A stretch of DNA of 64,000 nt. Origin: Desulfobacteraceae bacterium. Its GTDB lineage: Bacteria; Desulfobacterota; Desulfobacteria; Desulfobacterales; Desulfobacteraceae. The stretch lies in NCBI GenBank assembly GCA_024225635.1, contig JAAEMK010000557.1:62001-126000 (forward strand), read 5' to 3'. The notes under the pieces are model-generated. The model made no database searches, was not told where the DNA came from, and worked only from the letters and a program-made list of their open reading frames with translations. A program made the translations under genes and the position numbers. Positions 25,415-35,995 of this stretch are shown in pieces. Each line of letters opens with the position of its first letter. The first letter of the stretch is position 1.

Positions 25415-26352
25415 TGAAGTTTAAAGGAGTCGTTGTAGGAGTGGTGGCCCTGGCCGCCGTTGTCCTGTTTGCTTCGGCCTATATTGTTGACGAGACAGAG
25501 CAGGTGGTGGTCACCCAGTTTGGAAAAGTGGTTGGCAAACCCGTGACGGAGCCGGGGCTGAATTTCAAGATCCCCTTTGCTCAGACAGCCACCTATTTCC
25601 CGAAAAACCTCCAGGAGTGGGACGGAGATCCGGGGCAGGTTCCCACCAAGGACAAGACCTTTATCTGGGTTGACACCTTTGCCAGGTGGAAGATCGTAGA
25701 TCCCGTGAAATATTTCCAGACCGTGAACAATATGGTGAGCGCCCTGGGACGCCTGGATGATATTATCGATCCGGCCATGCGGAACTTCCTGACCTCCTAT
25801 CGCTTGATCGAGAGCGTCAGGAACAGTGACCGGCCCATGGATACCTATGATGCCCTCAGCGGAGCGGATGGGGAGAAACACTCCCAGTATAAGATCAAGG
25901 TGGGCCGAAGCGAAATCACCCGGCGGATCCTGGAGCAGGCCCAGCCCAAGCTTGAGCCCTTCGGCATCGAGCTTGTGGATGTTAAGATCAAGCGTATCAA
26001 CTATGTTGAAAAGGTAAGAAAAGCGGTTTACGGTCGAATGATTGCCGAGCGAAGGCAGATCGCGGAAAAGTTTCGTTCGGAAGGCCGGGGTGAGGCCAGC
26101 AACATAAGGGGTGACAAGGAGAAGGAGTTGCAGCTGATAAGGTCCGAGGCTTACAAGTCTGCCCAGGAGATCAAGGGTACGGCGGATGCCGAGGCCACCG
26201 AGATCTATGCATCGGGATACGGGGTTGACCCTGAATTCTATTCCTTTGTCAGGACGCTCGATGTGTACAAGAAGGCCCTCGATAAGTCGAGTACCCTTGT
26301 CCTTTCAACGGATTCAGAGTTTATGAAGTATTTCAAGTCGATTAAAAAATAA
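25411..26352 (+). CDS. hflC: HflC, membrane SPFH/band 7 protein
   Basis: 313 residues, partner of HflK. N-terminal membrane helix (residues 2-22), SPFH domain (VDETEQVVVTQFGKVVGKPVTEPGLNFKIPF), then a long helix with MIAERRQIAEKFRSEGRGEA and DAEATEIYASGYG, and the C-terminal SEFMKYFKS. The start overlaps the hflK stop by 4 bp. A hairpin at 26367-26400 follows. Confidence 0.93.
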   Translation: MMKFKGVVVGVVALAAVVLFASAYIVDETEQVVVTQFGKVVGKPVTEPGLNFKIPFAQTATYFPKNLQEWDGDPGQVPTKDKTFIWVDTFARWKIVDPVKYFQTVNNMVSALGRLDDIIDPAMRNFLTSYRLIESVRNSDRPMDTYDALSGADGEKHSQYKIKVGRSEITRRILEQAQPKLEPFGIELVDVKIKRINYVEKVRKAVYGRMIAERRQIAEKFRSEGRGEASNIRGDKEKELQLIRSEAYKSAQEIKGTADAEATEIYASGYGVDPEFYSFVRTLDVYKKALDKSSTLVLSTDSEFMKYFKSIKK

Positions 26353-26366
26353 CTAAAAAATGAATA

Positions 26367-26400
26367 CGGGGTTGTGAAACCATTCGGTCTCACAACCCCG
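26367..26400 (-). terminator. Hairpin between hflC and the small basic protein gene
   Basis: An 11-bp stem CGGGGTTGTGA / TCACAACCCCG. Read on the minus strand it is followed by TATTCATTTTTTAG, so it best serves as terminator for the small gene at 26424-26522. On the plus strand it also lies after hflC, but without a T-run. Confidence 0.65.
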
Positions 26401-26423
26401 CAATTCATATCTCAAAAACTCAC

Positions 26424-26522
26424 TTATTTCCCCTTACGTCTCTGGTGCCTTGTTCTTGCAAGGAGTTTTCTGTGTTTATGTTTTCTCATCTTTTTTCTTC
26501 TTTTCTTAATAACACTACCCAA
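26424..26522 (-). CDS. 32-residue basic protein with COX24/AURKAIP1-like domain (ribosomal-type)
   Basis: Very small and highly basic: MGSVIKKRRKKMRKHKHRKL, then LARTRHQRRKGK. This is the pattern of the COX24/AURKAIP1 domain, found in mitochondrial ribosome proteins and tiny bacterial ribosomal proteins. The start is TTG, 8 nt after AAGGAGGTGATC, a full-length Shine-Dalgarno. A minus promoter with perfect TATAAT lies 26 nt upstream of the start, and a terminator hairpin follows. The complete transcription unit makes the call strong despite its size. Probably a structural ribosome component. Confidence 0.85.
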   Translation of the reverse strand: MGSVIKKRRKKMRKHKHRKLLARTRHQRRKGK

Positions 26523-26547
26523 AAAGATCACCTCCTTTATAAGGATT

Positions 26548-26575
26548 ATTATACAGTATTTTTGTAATCTGTTAA
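26548..26575 (-). promoter_or_regulatory. Promoter of the 32-residue protein gene
   Basis: Minus strand: TTAACA (26570-26575), 16-bp spacer, TATAAT (26548-26553). The leader would be about 20 nt, just long enough for the Shine-Dalgarno. Confidence 0.65.
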
Positions 26576-26638
26576 TCGCTATACATAACATATAGATTTG
26601 GAATCTGTCCATTCTTTTTTATTCAAGGAGTCTTTGGG

Positions 26639-27184
26639 ATGAATCAATGTCCGGTGTTTGATGAAGGGCAGCTCAAAGAGGTCGACGATGCCGTCTGTCT
26701 TGCCGAAGAGCTTGTGAGCAACTATTTTAAGATGTCATCGGCCCAGTGGCTGCGGAGCCGCTACGATGTCAGGACGGTAAAGGATCTGTCGGACCATGAA
26801 CAGGTAACAGGGCCTTTTGCCCAAGTGGTGGGGTATGAGGCACGGAAAAAAAATGGGACCCTGGGGTCCTCTTCTTTTAATTTTTATAAGATCTGCCTCC
26901 AGGATCCCGCCATCCTTAAGGCCCTGGAACGGAAACAGGGGCTCCGGCTGTTTCCGTTCATGCTGTATGTCGTGGTTCACGAGCTTGTTCATATTGTCAG
27001 GTTTGCCAGGTTTCAGCAGATCTATGAAGCCTCGTCCACCCATGAAACCGCCATGGAAGAGGAGCGGCGGGTCCATGACCTGACCTGGAAGATCCTGAAC
27101 CGTGTTCGGCTTGACGGGGTTGCCCCCGTGCTTGATTATTACCGGGAGTGGCGGGCGGAACCGGGTTTTGACAAACTGATCTAA
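26639..27184 (+). CDS. HExxH-motif protein, putative zinc metallopeptidase
   Basis: 181 residues, cytoplasmic. It carries HELVHIVRFARF (HExxH, about 117-121) followed by HETAMEEERRVHDLTWKIL, which offers further Glu/His as a third zinc ligand. No family name is recognised. AAGGAG is 8 nt before the ATG. It lies between the ribosomal-type small gene and fmdB-groESL. Enzyme activity is inferred from the motif only. Confidence 0.75.
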   Translation: MNQCPVFDEGQLKEVDDAVCLAEELVSNYFKMSSAQWLRSRYDVRTVKDLSDHEQVTGPFAQVVGYEARKKNGTLGSSSFNFYKICLQDPAILKALERKQGLRLFPFMLYVVVHELVHIVRFARFQQIYEASSTHETAMEEERRVHDLTWKILNRVRLDGVAPVLDYYREWRAEPGFDKLI

Positions 27185-27200
27185 ATTTTGCGTCTTCTCC

Positions 27201-27229
27201 TTGACAAGGAATAAAGACTGACTATTTTA
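27201..27229 (+). promoter_or_regulatory. Promoter of fmdB-groESL
   Basis: Perfect TTGACA (27201-27206), 17-bp spacer, TATTTT (27224-27229), 51 nt before the fmdB ATG. No CIRCE inverted repeat (TTAGCACTC-N9-GAGTGCTAA) is visible upstream of fmdB, groES or groEL. Confidence 0.6.
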
Positions 27230-27279
27230 TCATTGTTTTTGAGACGCACGAACACCCAAACAGTGGAGAACAGATTAAA

Positions 27280-27549
27280 ATGCCGATTTATGAGTATGAA
27301 TGCACAAACTGCGGAAGGGTCGAAGAGGCTTTTCAGAAGATCTCGGAGGAGCCTCTTACAACCTGCAGCCATTGCCGGGGAAAGCTGCATAAGCTCATTT
27401 CCCACAGTTCATTTCATTTAAAAGGTTCAGGCTGGTATGTCACCGATTACGGTGGGTCAAAATCCAGCGGAGGGTCTTCCTCCAAACCCAAGGAGAGTTC
27501 CGCGAAAACCTGCGAAGCCTCCAAGCCAGCTGCAAAAAAGGACGAGTAA
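27280..27549 (+). CDS. FmdB-family zinc ribbon protein
   Basis: 89 residues. The FmdB/CxxC zinc ribbon [19 protein letters not shown]...CSHCRG (Cys pairs at 8/11 and 31/34) fills the first half. A Ser/Lys-rich flexible tail with one further Cys follows. Family members occur beside formamidase, chaperonin and other genes, and are thought to bind nucleic acid or protein partners; the exact role is unknown. It lies 79 bp upstream of groES and may share the promoter at 27201. Confidence 0.9.
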   Translation: MPIYEYECTNCGRVEEAFQKISEEPLTTCSHCRGKLHKLISHSSFHLKGSGWYVTDYGGSKSSGGSSSKPKESSAKTCEASKPAAKKDE

Positions 27550-27628
27550 CTCCTTCTGCCTATCCGGAGTTGCGATATCATAATAAGCTAAACTTGTAAC
27601 AATTTAAAAATAAAAGGAGAATTAGATC

Positions 27629-27916
27629 ATGGGTTTAAGACCATTGCAGGACAGGATTCTTGTTGAGCGCGTTGAGGAGAACGAGAAGACAAAAGGCGGT
27701 ATCATCATCCCCGATACGGCAAAAGAGAAACCTGCCGAGGGTAAGGTTGTTGCCGCAGGAAACGGCCGTGTGGGCGAAGACGGAAAACTCATCCCCATGG
27801 ACCTCAAGGTCGGAGACAGAATTCTTTTCAGCAAATACGGCGGTACCGAGGTGAAAATCGAAGGTGCTGACTACCTGATCATGCGTCAGGATGATGTACT
27901 GGGCGTAATTGAGTAA
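27629..27916 (+). CDS. groES: Co-chaperonin GroES
   Basis: 95-residue GroES forming the heptameric lid of GroEL. It starts [35 protein letters not shown], including the mobile loop ([10 protein letters not shown]), and ends [21 protein letters not shown] precedes the ATG. 64 bp ahead of groEL. Confidence 0.98.
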   Translation: MGLRPLQDRILVERVEENEKTKGGIIIPDTAKEKPAEGKVVAAGNGRVGEDGKLIPMDLKVGDRILFSKYGGTEVKIEGADYLIMRQDDVLGVIE

Positions 27917-27980
27917 GCTGCCCGTCAACAGCGAATTGATACCGAAAAAAATACAAATTACATATACGGAGGAAATATAG

Positions 27981-29633
<1,653 letters not shown>

Positions 29634-29648
29634 ATCTGTCTCCAAAGC

Positions 29649-29688
29649 GGGGTCAGGCTTAGAGCGGGGTCAGGCTTAGCCTGACCCC
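29649..29688. repeat. GGGGTCAGG-type repeat after groEL
   Basis: One half-copy GGGGTCAGGCTTA at 29649-29661, then GGGGTCAGGC-TTA-GCCTGACCCC at 29666-29688, a perfect 10-bp stem with a 3-nt loop. It lies between the groEL stop and the terminator, so it is transcribed with groEL. Confidence 0.8.
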
Positions 29689-29721
29689 TGAAAGTCTGAT
29701 CCCCCTGAAAGCGTTAGTCCT

Positions 29722-29757
29722 GCCCCTGCACACCCCCCTTGTGCAGGGGCTTTTTTT
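29722..29757 (+). terminator. Intrinsic terminator after groESL
   Basis: An 11-bp stem GCCCCTGCACA (29722-29732) / TGTGCAGGGGC (29740-29750), 7-nt loop, then seven T residues. Confidence 0.92.
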
Positions 29758-29766
29758 ATGGAATAC

Positions 29767-29793
29767 TTGACATGGGGGGCTTGCTCGTATAGC
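29767..29793 (+). promoter_or_regulatory. Candidate promoter of the tol-pal operon
   Basis: Perfect TTGACA (29767-29772), then TATAGC (29788-29793) with a short 15-bp spacer, about 85 nt before tolQ and just after the groEL terminator. Confidence 0.45.
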
Positions 29794-29878
29794 TTACTTA
29801 CGTTGTCGTAACCGGGATACACGTCTGTTCCCGCAAAAAAAAATGATTGATTACTAATAGATAGATGCGGATGTTTAT

Positions 29879-30592
29879 ATGACCCCCGAAACAAGTGGAC
29901 TTTTTCATATGTTGAGCAATGCAGGCCCGGTGGTCAAGCTTGTGCTCCTGTTGCTCTTCTTTTTTTCCATCACCTCCTGGGCCATCATATTCATCAAATT
30001 CAGGTATATCAAAAAGGCCTACCGGGAATCCGTTGATTTTACCGATCTCTTCTGGCAGTGCCGGAATCTTTCCGATGCCTTTGCCAAGGCCAGGGTTTTG
30101 AAATCGAGTCCGGTTGCCAGGGTTTTTGTGGCCGGATACCTGGAGATGAAAAAAGCTTCCGAACTCAACCACGGACCTGAAGGGCCGGATCAGCGGGCGT
30201 CCGATTACAACTTTTTGGGGCTCGGAAGCGTAAAACGGGCCCTGAGGCGGTCCATCAACGTTGAGGTGAGACGCCTTTCCCAGCTGGTGCCTTTTCTTGC
30301 CACCGCCGGCAACACGGCTCCTTTTATCGGGCTGTTCGGCACGGTATGGGGCATCATGAACACCTTCCATGGGATCGGTACCGTGGGCTCGGCAAGCCTT
30401 GCCGTGGTTGCGCCCGGTATCTCGGAGGCCCTTGTTGCAACAGCCGCCGGCCTTGCAGTTGCCATTCCTTCGGTAATGGCTTATAATTATTTTGTCGACA
30501 GGATCCGGGTGCTTGATTCGGAACTCCAGAGCTTTGTCGCGGATCTGTTGAATATCATCGAACGGGATATCCAGAAACAGAGGGGGGCGTGA
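29879..30592 (+). CDS. tolQ: TolQ, proton-channel subunit of the Tol-Pal system
   Basis: 237 residues of the MotA/TolQ/ExbB family. It has a first helix at residues 17-37 (KLVLLLLFFFSITSWAIIFI), a cytoplasmic loop, and the paired helices with LATAGNTAPFIGLFGTVWGIMNTF and SEALVATAAGLAVAIPSVMAYNYF. With TolR it uses the proton gradient to drive TolA. The ribosome site is weak. Overlaps tolR by one base. TolQ rather than ExbB is chosen from the tolR-tolA-tolB-pal order. Confidence 0.92.
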   Translation: MTPETSGLFHMLSNAGPVVKLVLLLLFFFSITSWAIIFIKFRYIKKAYRESVDFTDLFWQCRNLSDAFAKARVLKSSPVARVFVAGYLEMKKASELNHGPEGPDQRASDYNFLGLGSVKRALRRSINVEVRRLSQLVPFLATAGNTAPFIGLFGTVWGIMNTFHGIGTVGSASLAVVAPGISEALVATAAGLAVAIPSVMAYNYFVDRIRVLDSELQSFVADLLNIIERDIQKQRGA

Positions 30593-31005
30593 TGCAGTCG
30601 GGTTTTGGCAATGACCAGCTTATGAGCGAAATCAATGTGACGCCTTTTGTCGACGTGATGCTGGTTCTGTTGATCATCTTTATGGTGACGGCCCCGATGA
30701 TGGTTCAGGGTGTGGATGTGAACCTGCCCCAGGCAAGTTCCGCTTCCCTTGATACGGAAGAGGAGCATCTGGTGATTTCCGTGAAAAAGGACGGCCGGGT
30801 TTTTATCAATGACCAGGCCGTGGGGGTTGCCACCCTGACCCAGAAGCTTGAGGCGATTTTGAGGAACGTGGAGAAACGGGAGGTCTTCCTGCGGGCGGAC
30901 AAGGACGTTCCCTACGGCGTTGTCGTCAATGTCATGACACGGGTGAAGCAGGCCGGCGTAGAAAGCATGGGCATGATCACCCTTCCTGCGGAAGCTGACT
31001 CCTGA
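30592..31005 (+). CDS. tolR: TolR, Tol-Pal inner-membrane subunit
   Basis: 137 residues, ExbD/TolR family. The single N-terminal helix holds the conserved proton-carrying Asp (NVTPFVDVMLVLLIIFMVTAP). A periplasmic domain follows, with VSVKKDGRVFINDQ and KDVPYGVVVNVMTRVKQAG. The ATG at 30592 overlaps the tolQ stop (TGATG) after a GAGGGGGGC site. Confidence 0.92.
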   Translation: MQSGFGNDQLMSEINVTPFVDVMLVLLIIFMVTAPMMVQGVDVNLPQASSASLDTEEEHLVISVKKDGRVFINDQAVGVATLTQKLEAILRNVEKREVFLRADKDVPYGVVVNVMTRVKQAGVESMGMITLPAEADS

Positions 31006-31926
31006 TTGGTTAAAATGGATGCTTCTTACCTATCAAATCGCTCCAGGGGAACCCTCGGGGACGATCAGGGCTGCAATGGCGGCTACGGGATCGCCTTGTA
31101 CGTTTTTTCCCTTGTCCTGCACCTTGTTTTTCTCCTAGGGCTTTTCTTTTACCAGGATATGTCACCCCGGCGGGTGATGCCGCCTTCAATAAAGGTGGAT
31201 CTCGTATCCCTGGATCTTCCCGGGCCGTCGGAATCCTCGCAGGCGTCGGCGGTTGAGCCTGTTGCAAAAGAGCGGAAGGCCCCCGAGCCTGCGCCCGAGC
31301 CTGTCCCGGCACCGGTCAAGCCTGTTGTGGAGAAGGCGCCGGTTGTGAAAAAAACCGTACGGGTCATAAAGCCCGAGGCACCGCCAAAAGCAAAAGCAAA
31401 ACCAAAACCGGGCAAGAAAAAGCGGGCGTTGAAGAAAAAAACCTACCGTGCCGACAAGGTTCTTTCCAGTGCCCGGAAAACAATGGAAAAAAACATTGCC
31501 CAAAGCGCTGAGAAGAAGGCTCAGGACGCCCTTGGCAAGGCTTTTTCACGGCTTGCAAAAGAGGTGGAAAAAAAGGGCGGTTCACGTCCCCTTGCCAATG
31601 TTTCCGGTTCCGGAGCCAAGGGCGATAGAAGCGATTATACCGCCATCGACCTGTACAACCTGGAACTTATGTACAGGATTCGTCAGAACTGGGCATTCAG
31701 CGAGCGGCTGGCCAAGGCTGATAAGGCCCTTGAGGCCAGGGTGCTGATCAAGATATTGAAAAACGGTCAGATCCGGGATGTCTGGTTTGAAACCCGTTCC
31801 GGAAATCATTACCTGGATGAATCCGCCCTGAAAGCCGTCAAAAAATCGAGTCCCTTGCCGCCGCTGCCAAAGGGGTATACTTCCTATGAAATCGGCCTTA
31901 AATTCACACCGTCCGGACTGAAATAG
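31006..31926 (+). CDS. tolA: TolA/TonB-like periplasm-spanning protein
   Basis: 306 residues. One membrane helix (about 28-49), a Pro/Lys/Ala-rich stretch (EPAPEPVPAPVKPVVEK...KAKAKPKPGKKK), a charged helical region, and a C-terminal TonB/TolA-type domain (LMYRIRQNWAF, ARVLIKILKNGQIRDVWFE, YLDESALKAVKKSSPLPPLP). Links the TolQR motor to TolB/Pal. The start TTG at 31006 follows the tolR stop directly; an ATG three codons later is possible. Sequence alone does not separate TolA from TonB; context favours TolA. Confidence 0.85.
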   Translation: MVKMDASYLSNRSRGTLGDDQGCNGGYGIALYVFSLVLHLVFLLGLFFYQDMSPRRVMPPSIKVDLVSLDLPGPSESSQASAVEPVAKERKAPEPAPEPVPAPVKPVVEKAPVVKKTVRVIKPEAPPKAKAKPKPGKKKRALKKKTYRADKVLSSARKTMEKNIAQSAEKKAQDALGKAFSRLAKEVEKKGGSRPLANVSGSGAKGDRSDYTAIDLYNLELMYRIRQNWAFSERLAKADKALEARVLIKILKNGQIRDVWFETRSGNHYLDESALKAVKKSSPLPPLPKGYTSYEIGLKFTPSGLK

Positions 31927-31934
31927 ATACGCCT

Positions 31935-33266
31935 ATGTTTGGAAACAGAAAAATATTACTTTGCACTGTCGTGGTCCTGCTGCTTGCCGGGGGTGTTTTT
32001 CCCCGTTTTGCCGCCGCCCAGCACGCCTATATTAACATCAGCGATCCCTTTCTCAGGAAGAGTCCCGTGGCCGTCCCGGACTTCAAGGTCCTTGGGGGGC
32101 AAGACACTGCTGCAAGGCTTGGCCGGGAAGCCAGGACCATCCTTGCCGATGCTCTTGAGTTCACCGGATACATCAAGGCGCTGGACAGGGTCTCCTATAT
32201 TGAACAGCCGGCCGTGACCGGGATCTCACGGGCCGAGGTCAATTTTAAAAACTGGACCGTGGTGGGGGCTGAGCTTCTGGTGACCGGCGGAATTTTCACA
32301 TCCGGCGATGGGGTGCAGCTCAAGCTGAGGCTCTTTGACACCTTTACCGAACGGCTGCTTGTGGGTAAGGTCTATTCGGGAAGCGCCGGGGATATCCGGC
32401 GGATGGTGCATCGCTTCTGTAGTGAAATTTCCCTTCATCTCACCGGAAAACGGGGGATCTTTTCAAGCAGGCTTGCTTTTGTATCCACCCTGGGAAAGAA
32501 CAAGGAGATCTTTGTCTGCGATTTTGACGGGTACCGCCCGCGGCAGGTGACCCGCCTCAACAGCATCACCCTGTCTCCCTCCTGGTCCTCGGACGGTCGA
32601 TATCTTGCATACACCTCTTATGTGAATGGAAATCCAGATCTTTACATAAAAAATCTGAAGCAGAAACAGGGAACCTCGGTTCGGCTCAAGGGGGTAAACA
32701 TCACTCCTGACTGGGTTCCGGGCCAGTTTGCCCTGGCTGCCACCTTGAGTTACGCAGGGGACCAGGAAATTTATTTGTTGACCGGAAAAGGGAAAATTAT
32801 TAAGAGATTAACTATGAGTTGGGGGATTGACGTTTCCCCCGAGTTTTCACCAGATGGGAAAAAGATCGCCTTTGTGTCCAAAAGGGCAGGGACCCCTCAG
32901 ATTTATATCAAGGATTTGGAGACGGAAACGGTTCGGCGCCTCACCTTTCAGGGGCGTTACAATACCTCTCCAGCCTGGTCGCCGGACGGAGATAAAATTG
33001 CCTATGTCGGTGTCGTCAAGGGGGAAATCAACATATATATGATTGGGATTGACGGAACCGGCCCGGTTCAGTTGACCCGCGACGCCGGAGACAATGAAGA
33101 TCCTTCATGGGCTCCGGACGGCAGTCTGATAACCTTCACCTCCACCCGTGAGGGGGTGTCAAGAATTTATGTGATGACTGCAACCGGCGGGGAGCAGCGG
33201 CGTCTTCTCCTGATGGAGGGAGCCCAGACCGATTCGGAATGGTCCCAGGGAAATGAGAACAATTGA
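31935..33266 (+). CDS. tolB: TolB, periplasmic beta-propeller protein
   Basis: 443 residues with a Sec signal ([20 protein letters not shown]...AAA-Q), the TolB N-terminal domain ([26 protein letters not shown]), and repeated PD40 blades: [60 protein letters not shown]. TolB binds Pal and TolA in the periplasm. Eight bases after tolA. Confidence 0.95.
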   Translation: MFGNRKILLCTVVVLLLAGGVFPRFAAAQHAYINISDPFLRKSPVAVPDFKVLGGQDTAARLGREARTILADALEFTGYIKALDRVSYIEQPAVTGISRAEVNFKNWTVVGAELLVTGGIFTSGDGVQLKLRLFDTFTERLLVGKVYSGSAGDIRRMVHRFCSEISLHLTGKRGIFSSRLAFVSTLGKNKEIFVCDFDGYRPRQVTRLNSITLSPSWSSDGRYLAYTSYVNGNPDLYIKNLKQKQGTSVRLKGVNITPDWVPGQFALAATLSYAGDQEIYLLTGKGKIIKRLTMSWGIDVSPEFSPDGKKIAFVSKRAGTPQIYIKDLETETVRRLTFQGRYNTSPAWSPDGDKIAYVGVVKGEINIYMIGIDGTGPVQLTRDAGDNEDPSWAPDGSLITFTSTREGVSRIYVMTATGGEQRRLLLMEGAQTDSEWSQGNENN

Positions 33267-33301
33267 GTGTGAATAAATCTAAATTGATCAAAGGAGGAGA
33301 G

Positions 33302-33907
33302 ATGAAGAAACGACTATTGATGAACCTGACAGCGGCCCTCATGGTATCGGGCCTTGTGTTCACCTTTTCCTGTGCGAAAAAACAAGTGGTTTCAGAGCCG
33401 CCCACCGGGGTGACCGTTGACCAGGCTGCAGAGGAGGAAGCTGCCGCGGCGGCGGCAAGGGCCGAGGAGCTCGCAAAGCAGAGGGCCATGGAAGAGGCCC
33501 GGCTGAAGGCGGAGTCCCTGAAGGAAGCCCAGATGAAAGAAGCCGAGGTTGCTATGAAGGCTGCGGCTGCGAGAGAATTCCAGAGCCAGGATATTTATTA
33601 TGGTTTCGACAGCTCGGAGCTGACCCCCAGGTCCAAGAGCCTGTTAAAGGAGAAGGCGGACTGGATCGAGCAGAATCCAACGGTTCTGGTTACCATCGAA
33701 GGACATTGCGATGACCGGGGAACCACGGAATACAACCTTGCCCTGGGAGAAAGGCGGGCGCTTTCCGCCAAAAAGTTCCTGGTCAATCTTGGTATCCCGG
33801 AGTCCCGCCTGAGAACCATCAGCTACGGGGAGGAGCGTCCCTTTGACACCGCAGCCACCGAGGAAGCCTGGGCCAAGAACAGGCGTGCCCATTTCGTTAT
33901 CAAATAG
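33302..33907 (+). CDS. pal: Pal, peptidoglycan-associated lipoprotein
   Basis: 201 residues. Lipoprotein signal with lipobox Cys in VFTFSC, an Ala/Glu-rich coiled region, and an OmpA-like peptidoglycan-binding domain ([49 protein letters not shown]). Anchors the outer membrane to peptidoglycan. The ATG at 33302 follows AAAGGAGGAGAG; upstream in-frame codons are not preceded by a ribosome site. Confidence 0.95.
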   Translation: MKKRLLMNLTAALMVSGLVFTFSCAKKQVVSEPPTGVTVDQAAEEEAAAAAARAEELAKQRAMEEARLKAESLKEAQMKEAEVAMKAAAAREFQSQDIYYGFDSSELTPRSKSLLKEKADWIEQNPTVLVTIEGHCDDRGTTEYNLALGERRALSAKKFLVNLGIPESRLRTISYGEERPFDTAATEEAWAKNRRAHFVIK

Positions 33908-33929
33908 ATGAGTGAATTTCCACGACCTT

Positions 33930-33966
33930 CAGGCGCAGCAGCCGCTTCAAGTGGCAGCTGCGCCTG
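33930..33966 (+). other. Hairpin in the pal-cpoB gap
   Basis: A 10-bp GC-rich stem CAGGCGCAGC / GCTGCGCCTG with a 17-nt loop and no T-run. It may stabilise the upstream mRNA or reduce read-through from pal into cpoB. Confidence 0.45.
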
Positions 33967-34000
33967 ATTCGTCCCTGGAATCTGTCTTTGGAGTGTTACC

Positions 34001-34858
34001 ATGAGAAAATTATCCTTTCTTGCCCTTTGCCCACTGGCTTTGTTTTTGGTTTCAGGCTGCGTAACCACCCAGGATTTTTCCATGCTTGAGAACAGGGTTG
34101 CAGCCCTGGAGATGGATAATGCGCGCCGGATAAGCAAGGAAAAACAGCAGCGTAAGGAGATCGCCATTGCCGTCAACCGGGTTGAATCCGGGCTTCAAAA
34201 GAGCGGAAAATCCTACCGGGAAGGTTATGCCGAGTTAAAAAGTCTTGTTGAGGAGCTGAAGCACGAGAACCGCCAGCTGCTGGGGCGGCTGGAAGAGTCC
34301 GAGTACCGGGTTGAACAGTTGGGGAAGCAAGCGGCCGATCAAAGCGGGAGCGATTTTGCCAGGCTTGATACCGCTGTGTCTAAAAATTTCCAGCGGCTTA
34401 CGGTCCTTGAACAATACATGGGGCTTGAACCCTCGGACGGGGAAGCCGCCCCGGTCAAGGGCGGGGAGACCGCCCCGGCCGACATGGGGGAAAAGGGGCT
34501 CTATGCCCGGTCCAAGGGTTTTCTGGACCAGGAAGAGTATGACCGTGCCCGGAAGGGGTTCGAGCAGTTTCTGAAGCGCTACCCGGAATCGGAAAACGCG
34601 GACAACGCAAGGTTCTGGATTGCAGACAGCTATTACCGGGAAAAGTGGTATGAGAAGGCGATCCTCGAGTACCAGAAGGTGGTCGAGAATTACGCCAAGG
34701 GAAACAAGGTTGCCGCCGCCCTGTTGAAGCAGGGGTATGCATTTGCGAACCTTGGTGAAAAAGCCAATGCGCGGCTGATACTCAAAGAACTCGTCAAAAA
34801 GTACCCCGGCACCAACGAAGCAAAGATAGCGGCCAAAAAGCTCAAGACCCTTAAATGA
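34001..34858 (+). CDS. cpoB: CpoB/YbgF-like Tol-associated TPR lipoprotein
   Basis: 285 residues. Lipobox LVSGC in the first 22 residues, then a long coiled coil (about 25-130), a variable linker, and C-terminal TPR repeats (LYARSKGFLDQEEYDRARKGF, YPESENADNARFWIADSYY, LKTLK end). CpoB links peptidoglycan synthesis to Tol-driven constriction. E. coli CpoB is soluble and periplasmic; this one appears lipid-anchored. Last of the tol-pal genes, 13 bp before ruvC. Confidence 0.88.
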   Translation: MRKLSFLALCPLALFLVSGCVTTQDFSMLENRVAALEMDNARRISKEKQQRKEIAIAVNRVESGLQKSGKSYREGYAELKSLVEELKHENRQLLGRLEESEYRVEQLGKQAADQSGSDFARLDTAVSKNFQRLTVLEQYMGLEPSDGEAAPVKGGETAPADMGEKGLYARSKGFLDQEEYDRARKGFEQFLKRYPESENADNARFWIADSYYREKWYEKAILEYQKVVENYAKGNKVAAALLKQGYAFANLGEKANARLILKELVKKYPGTNEAKIAAKKLKTLK

Positions 34859-34871
34859 CGAGTCTCATTCC

Positions 34872-35357
34872 ATGGTAAAAGTTGTTGGTATCGACCCGGG
34901 CCTTGCCGGCACCGGGATTGGCGTGATCGAGGGGGAGAACGCACGGGTCGCCGGTTATTCCTTCGGCAGTATTGCCACGGATAAGAGCGACCCCACCTAT
35001 CTTCGCCTTAACACCATCTACACGAAAGTTCATGACTTCCTCTGCCATCAAAAGCCGGACCTGGTGGTGATCGAGGATATCTTCTCCCTTGAAAAATATC
35101 CAGGATCGGGTATTATGCTCGGAAAAGTTTCAGGCGTCCTCCTTGTTGCTGCGTTCAAGGCCGGGGCAAAAGTTGAAGAGTTGTCCGTTCGAGGGGCCAA
35201 AAAAGTGGTCACAGGGTCGGGCCGTGCAGACAAACATCAGGTGGAGAGATCCGTGAGAAATATATTGAAACATTCCGACCCCATCAGGCCCTTTCATGCG
35301 TCCGATGCCCTTGCCCTGGCCCTTGCCGGGTTTTATCGCAGGGAGCGGATATTATGA
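34872..35357 (+). CDS. ruvC: RuvC, Holliday junction resolvase
   Basis: 161-residue RNase H-like endonuclease cutting Holliday junctions. Catalytic acids are visible: Asp7 (GIDPGLAGTG), Glu in VVIEDIFS (about 67) and the C-terminal HASDALALALAG. ATGA-type overlap with ruvA. Confidence 0.95.
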   Translation: MVKVVGIDPGLAGTGIGVIEGENARVAGYSFGSIATDKSDPTYLRLNTIYTKVHDFLCHQKPDLVVIEDIFSLEKYPGSGIMLGKVSGVLLVAAFKAGAKVEELSVRGAKKVVTGSGRADKHQVERSVRNILKHSDPIRPFHASDALALALAGFYRRERIL

Positions 35358-35995
35358 TCGGTTACCTTGAGGGGCGGGTGCTGAAGCTTGAGAACGATAG
35401 CATCCTTCTTGTGGCAAACCAGGTGGGCTATGAGGTCCTGCTGCCGGCAACGGTTGTTGCCACAGTGCAGGGCAAGCTGGCGGACGGGGATATCAGCCTT
35501 TATATCTATTATAATCAGACCGAGCGTCAGCCGAAACCGGTGCTCATCGGATTTGATTCAGAGGAGGAAAAGGCCTTTTTTCAGCTTTTCATCTCCGTGG
35601 ACGCCATCGGTCCCCTGAAGGCGGCCAAAGCCATGGAACATCCGGTATCAGCCATTGCCAGGGCCATTGAAACCAAGGACGTCGCCTTTCTTTCCACCCT
35701 CAAGGGGATCGGGAAGCGAACGGCCCAGAAGATCGTCGCAGCCCTCCACGGCAAGGCCGTGCCCTTTCTCGGAGAAGGTGAAAGCGTTGATACGGCTCCA
35801 AGGAGTTTGAAAACTCCGGGGAAATCCGTTTCCATTCAGGTGGTGATAGATCAGGTCGTGGGTGTTCTGACAAGCAAGCTCGGCCACACCACCGGGGCGG
35901 CCAAGGCCATGGTTGCCGATGCCCTGGAACGCAATCCGGAAATCACCACGCCCGAAGCACTGTTCGACGAGGTGTATAAGGGAGATAACCCCTGA
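35354..35995 (+). CDS. ruvA: RuvA, Holliday junction DNA helicase subunit
   Basis: 213 residues. N-terminal OB fold ([19 protein letters not shown]), helix-hairpin-helix region ([28 protein letters not shown]) and the C-terminal domain III binding RuvB. The start overlaps ruvC by 4 bp. The second hairpin LKGIGKRTA is the best match to the family. Confidence 0.94.
   Translation: MIGYLEGRVLKLENDSILLVANQVGYEVLLPATVVATVQGKLADGDISLYIYYNQTERQPKPVLIGFDSEEEKAFFQLFISVDAIGPLKAAKAMEHPVSAIARAIETKDVAFLSTLKGIGKRTAQKIVAALHGKAVPFLGEGESVDTAPRSLKTPGKSVSIQVVIDQVVGVLTSKLGHTTGAAKAMVADALERNPEITTPEALFDEVYKGDNP

Noticed and set aside
26374-26595. 73-codon plus-strand frame, hydrophobic
   Set aside because: It is the complement of the 32-residue basic protein gene, which has its own promoter, ribosome site and terminator on the other strand.
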